Below are positions 13,114 through 15,752 of a stretch of 15,752 bases of DNA, piece after piece. Positions within the stretch are counted from its first letter, which is position 1; each line of letters opens with the position of its first letter. Where the stretch lies: positions 1-15,752 of the forward strand of contig CAYJWU010000022.1 of NCBI GenBank assembly GCA_964374025.1, read 5' to 3'. Origin of the DNA: JBASTI01 sp964374025. Its GTDB lineage: Bacteria; Patescibacteriota; Minisyncoccia; Spechtbacterales; HO2-43-30. The notes beneath the pieces are model-generated. The model was not told the DNA's origin and searched no databases. It was given only the letters and a program-made list of their open reading frames with translations. The translations under genes were made by a program, and so were the position numbers.

Positions 13114-14456
13114 ATATCCCCTCCTTTTTTATAAAAATAAAGCGGCGCCTTGCCTTTCTGCCAGCCAGTCAATATTGGCATTATAAATCGCCAAGCGGCC
13201 GCAACCTCTTCTGTGCTCGCAAAAAGCATCTGCTCGCCTTCGATGCAGTCAAAAAGAACTTTCTCATACGCTTCTGCCTGCGTTTCGGGAACTTTCCTGT
13301 CCCTATATTCAAAGGCAAGGTTTTTGGGCTCAATATCATTTTGAAGACCGGGCTTCTTTGCCCAAAAACGAAGCACAATGCCTTCTTTCGGCTTCACCCT
13401 GAATGATAACATATTTTGATGCTTACCTTTAAAATGCACATTGATTTCCACTAAGTTTTCTTTTAGTCCCTTTCCGGATTCAATAAAAAAGGGCGTGCCG
13501 CTCCATCGCGCGCTGTCAATATGCGTCTTTACCTTAAAATATGTTTCTGTGCTTGAGTTCTTCCTAACGCCGCCTAAATTTCTATACCCCTTATACTGTC
13601 CCCGCGCGGTAAATTTTCCTATGTCGCTTTCGGAAATTAAGCGCAAAGATTCGAGGATCTTAGCGCGCTCTCTGCGGATAGAGGACGCGTCGAACCTTTG
13701 GGGATTGCCCATCGCGACAAGAGCGAGCATCTGCAGCATATGATTTTGGCCTACATCGCGAAGGGCTCCTATTTCATCATAAAATGCCCCTCTTTCGCCA
13801 ACGCCCCCTTTCTCAAGCAATTTAAGCTCGACTTTTTCTATATGCTGGTTGTTCCATAACGGCTCAAAAATTCTATTTGAAAAACGAAAAGTTAAAATGT
13901 TCTGCATTGTCTCGCGAGCAAGATAATGATCTATGCGGAAAATCTGCTCCTCGCGGAATAGACGCGAGAGAAGCTCGTCCAGCTCCTGCGCCGCCCGTAT
14001 ATTTTCGCCGAATGGCTTCTCTACCAAAACCCTGGTCCACCCATTGCCATCGGAGCATGGAATCGTAAGCCCGGAGTTTGCCAAATTTTCAAAAATTGTT
14101 TTGTAGTACTTTGGCGCCGCCGCAAGATAGAAAAGTTTATTAGAACAAGCGCGAAATTCTTTATCAACGCCCGCAAGGACTTTTCCAAGGGCGATATACG
14201 CCTTGGGGTCCTCAAATAAACCGGGCTGATATATAGCGCTCTTAACAAAAGAAACACCCTTGTCTTTTATTGATTCTTCTATAAATTTTTGGAATTCCCT
14301 GTCTTTTAGCTTTGACCGCGCGAATCCAATTATCTTAAATTTTTGAGGAAGCAATTTGTGGTTAAAAAGAGAGAAAAGCGCGGCGAACAACTTTTGCCTT
14401 GCAAGATCCCCCGTCGCGCCAAAAATAACAATAGTTATAGGGATCTTTTTTTTCAT
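13110..14456 (-). CDS. zwf: Glucose-6-phosphate 1-dehydrogenase
   Basis: The first enzyme of the oxidative pentose phosphate pathway, oxidising glucose 6-phosphate to the lactone. The nucleotide motif is GATGDLA (13-19), followed by EKPFG (146-150), the substrate motif RIDHYL (174-179, His177) and the catalytic base His239 in DVGQNHM. At 448 aa it is slightly shorter than usual (~490). It starts at ATG 14456, overlapping the TGA of the His/Cys-rich membrane protein gene, and its own TGA overlaps gnd. No lactonase (pgl) is adjacent. Lactone opening may be spontaneous or done by another enzyme. Confidence 0.96.
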   Translation of the reverse strand: MKKKIPITIVIFGATGDLARQKLFAALFSLFNHKLLPQKFKIIGFARSKLKDREFQKFIEESIKDKGVSFVKSAIYQPGLFEDPKAYIALGKVLAGVDKEFRACSNKLFYLAAAPKYYKTIFENLANSGLTIPCSDGNGWTRVLVEKPFGENIRAAQELDELLSRLFREEQIFRIDHYLARETMQNILTFRFSNRIFEPLWNNQHIEKVELKLLEKGGVGERGAFYDEIGALRDVGQNHMLQMLALVAMGNPQRFDASSIRRERAKILESLRLISESDIGKFTARGQYKGYRNLGGVRKNSSTETYFKVKTHIDSARWSGTPFFIESGKGLKENLVEINVHFKGKHQNMLSFRVKPKEGIVLRFWAKKPGLQNDIEPKNLAFEYRDRKVPETQAEAYEKVLFDCIEGEQMLFASTEEVAAAWRFIMPILTGWQKGKAPLYFYKKGGDI

Positions 14457-15013
14457 TTCTTGTCATATCTAATCTCAATCTTATCGCCATCTTTCAAAAT
14501 AAGATTCTCGTACTCGGCATTATCTTGGCCATTCACGGTCATTGATATTTCGCTTGGAAATGGCTTGTCCCATATTTTGAAAAACTCGCCAAGCGTAAAA
14601 TTGCGCTGACGGGGAAATTCAATATGCAGCCGTCCGGTACTGTCGTGAGTATGAATCGGGCGCATACATGCCGGGGTGACACCAATATTCGCGGGGATAA
14701 CTTCGGCATCGCCATTTATTACAATTCTTAAATCGGGATGTATGTGCATGCTGATGCCTCCGTGATTCACGCACGCGTTTGTCACATCAAATTCTCTGCT
14801 GGTGTCTTCCCCCGAAAAAAGATATCTAAAAATACCAAAGCCGGCTGCCGCTGCCAAAACCACGACGATAGCCCAAATGATTATGCTCTTACGCCCCCTT
14901 GCATTCTTTGCGCTTTCCTGCTCCTTACGCTTTTCCTCCCGCCGAAGCTCGCGCCTCTGCTTCTTCGTAAGCTGCTCGGGCTGATTTTGTCCTGGTGGTA
15001 GTTGCTCGTTCAT
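14453..15013 (-). CDS. Membrane protein with His/Cys-rich extracytoplasmic domain
   Basis: The N-terminal 42 residues are charged and basic and probably cytoplasmic. A transmembrane helix is at 43-63, and the remainder should lie outside. That domain carries C81, H84, H90-I-H92, C116, H121-T-H123 and H130, a dense set of potential metal or disulfide ligands, with MHIHPDLRIVINGD and IHTHDSTGRLHIE motifs and a C-terminal ubiquitin-like strand set (FTLGEFFKIWDKPF). Similar proteins occur in CPR bacteria and Thaumarchaeota (from memory); no function is known to me. It heads the chain from an apparently leaderless promoter, and its TGA overlaps zwf. A link to pentose phosphate metabolism is not evident. 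Confidence 0.8.
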   Translation of the reverse strand: MNEQLPPGQNQPEQLTKKQRRELRREEKRKEQESAKNARGRKSIIIWAIVVVLAAAAGFGIFRYLFSGEDTSREFDVTNACVNHGGISMHIHPDLRIVINGDAEVIPANIGVTPACMRPIHTHDSTGRLHIEFPRQRNFTLGEFFKIWDKPFPSEISMTVNGQDNAEYENLILKDGDKIEIRYDKK

Positions 15014-15019
15014 ATTTGT

Positions 15020-15048
15020 ATGATACTAACTAATGCCAAAATACGCAA
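15020..15048 (-). promoter_or_regulatory. Promoter of the zwf-gnd chain (apparently leaderless)
   Basis: On the minus strand TTGCGT (15043-15048), a 17-nt spacer and TATCAT (15020-15025). The ATG at 15013 follows after 6 nt, so transcription should begin at or next to the start codon. Confidence 0.65.
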
Positions 15049-15088
15049 CCACGCAACTTTGCGACTTTGCTTTGCAACTTTTTCATTC

Positions 15089-15124
15089 TACTGACAAGTC
15101 GTACGATCGTGGGACTTGTCAGTA
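15089..15124. repeat. 12-bp inverted repeat in the intergenic region
   Basis: TACTGACAAGTC (15089-15100) pairs perfectly with GACTTGTCAGTA (15113-15124) around a 12-nt loop containing ACGATCGT. On the plus strand a T-rich stretch follows. It lies in the 194 bp between the cupin and the next operon and could act as a terminator or a mobile palindrome, but no plus-strand gene feeds it. Confidence 0.6.
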
Positions 15125-15207
15125 TTTTACTTTATTTTCTTTGTTGAAAAAAATAGCCACTCGCGCCGTAATTGGCTTGAGTGGGCTTGCGATGTAGTTC
15201 TGCAACT

Positions 15208-15633
15208 CTACGCTTCGTAAAAGTACGGCCAAGGCTGAAAGTGTCTATCCCTCTCTACTATTTGGATGAGGATGTGGTCTTTAGGAGTCCAACCACGACC
15301 GCTTGATTCAACACGGACTCTTGTAGCGTCACCTGTAGCTTCGTGTACTTGCCCGGGAGAAATGACAAATGTATCTCCTGCTTGAAGCTGGTGTTCTTGG
15401 CCATCTACAACGAGACGCAAGGACCCTTCTTCTATCACATAGGTTTCGGCAGCCCGCCTATGATAGTGAGGAGCCGAACGATCGATGTAGGCTATAGCAA
15501 CACTGCTTTCTCGATGCAGAGAGGATGGGTCTATTTCGCAGATAATCTCTGTAGGCTTGTCCTGGGGCAGAATGAGAATATTCTTGCCAGGGAATTCTTG
15601 TGTCAATTCTTCGACGATCCTCTTGGCATCCAT
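15208..15633 (-). CDS. Cupin-domain protein (141 aa)
   Basis: A single cupin barrel. Metal ligands H56 and H58 in PHYHRRAAE, E63, and H97 in PGQVHE match the usual cupin set (G-X5-H-X-H-X3,4-E and a later H). Ligand and length are typical of small Cupin_2 proteins, so the reaction cannot be named; sugar isomerase, dioxygenase and binding roles are all possible. ATG 15633 is chosen over an upstream start because AGGAGG sits 7 nt before it. It is probably a single-gene unit with its own promoter and no clear T-run terminator. Confidence 0.88.
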   Translation of the reverse strand: MDAKRIVEELTQEFPGKNILILPQDKPTEIICEIDPSSLHRESSVAIAYIDRSAPHYHRRAAETYVIEEGSLRLVVDGQEHQLQAGDTFVISPGQVHEATGDATRVRVESSGRGWTPKDHILIQIVERDRHFQPWPYFYEA

Positions 15634-15673
15634 AAGAAATCCTCCTGTTTTCAAAAACTACATAACTACATAA

Positions 15674-15702
15674 AACATAGCATACCCTAACAGAAAAGCC
15701 AA
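15674..15702 (-). promoter_or_regulatory. Candidate promoter of the cupin gene
   Basis: On the minus strand TTGGCT (15697-15702), a 17-nt spacer and TATGTT (15674-15679), giving a leader of about 35 nt with AGGAGG at 15641-15646. Confidence 0.5.
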
Positions 15703-15722
15703 CTGACCGTATGGGAGGGGTC

Positions 15723-15748
15723 GCTCCTAATTGACAGCTCCTAATTGA
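15723..15748. repeat. 12-bp direct repeat near the right edge
   Basis: GCTCCTAATTGA occurs at 15723-15734 and 15737-15748 (period 14). It is upstream of the cupin promoter and may continue past the window. Confidence 0.7.
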
Positions 15749-15752
15749 AACT

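Overview
The window looks like part of a small-genome bacterium of the Patescibacteria/CPR type, probably Parcubacteria-like. This is inferred from a short alanyl-tRNA synthetase without the C-terminal C-Ala domain, genes without Shine-Dalgarno sites and apparently leaderless promoters, ATGA-overlapping gene chains, and many small GC-rich palindromes, several lying inside genes. TGA acts as a stop throughout. One 100-N scaffold gap (10719-10818) is present and appears to be an assembly artefact.

Layout. 1-225: intergenic repeats and hairpins, possibly the end of a mobile element running off the left edge. 226-2223 (-): a short (665 aa) aconitase with its own promoter and terminator, bracketed by two copies of a hairpin repeat. 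2372-2875 (-): unknown protein. 3086-6274 (-): a translation/tRNA operon of mnmA, a small coiled-coil protein and alaS; three palindromic or simple-repeat elements lie inside or at the ends of its coding sequences. 6402-8648: a restriction-modification locus, with a BglII/BstYI-type endonuclease (+) meeting tail-to-tail a 531-residue fusion (-) of a complete, apparently self-cleaving LexA repressor to a TSPPY-class DNA methyltransferase. 8829-9416 (+): unknown protein. 9403-15013 (-): a chain of seven genes: His/Cys-rich membrane protein, zwf (G6PDH), gnd (NAD-type 6PGDH), then after a short terminator a cyclase-family hydrolase, a coiled-coil protein, a membrane-anchored winged-helix protein and an NDH-2-like flavoprotein. 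Most junctions in this chain are 4-bp ATGA overlaps. 15208-15633 (-): a cupin.

How it fits together. zwf and gnd are the oxidative pentose phosphate pathway, and the downstream NDH-2-like enzyme could re-oxidise NADH made by the NAD-type Gnd; this link is inference. The most unusual item is the LexA-methyltransferase fusion. LexA cleavage at A86-G87 would remove the DNA-binding domain and leave the methyltransferase intact, and tandem CCGAATAT repeats fill the -35/-10 spacer of the fusion gene's promoter. Together they suggest an autoregulated, DNA-damage-responsive restriction-modification system in which LexA takes the place of the usual controller (C) protein.
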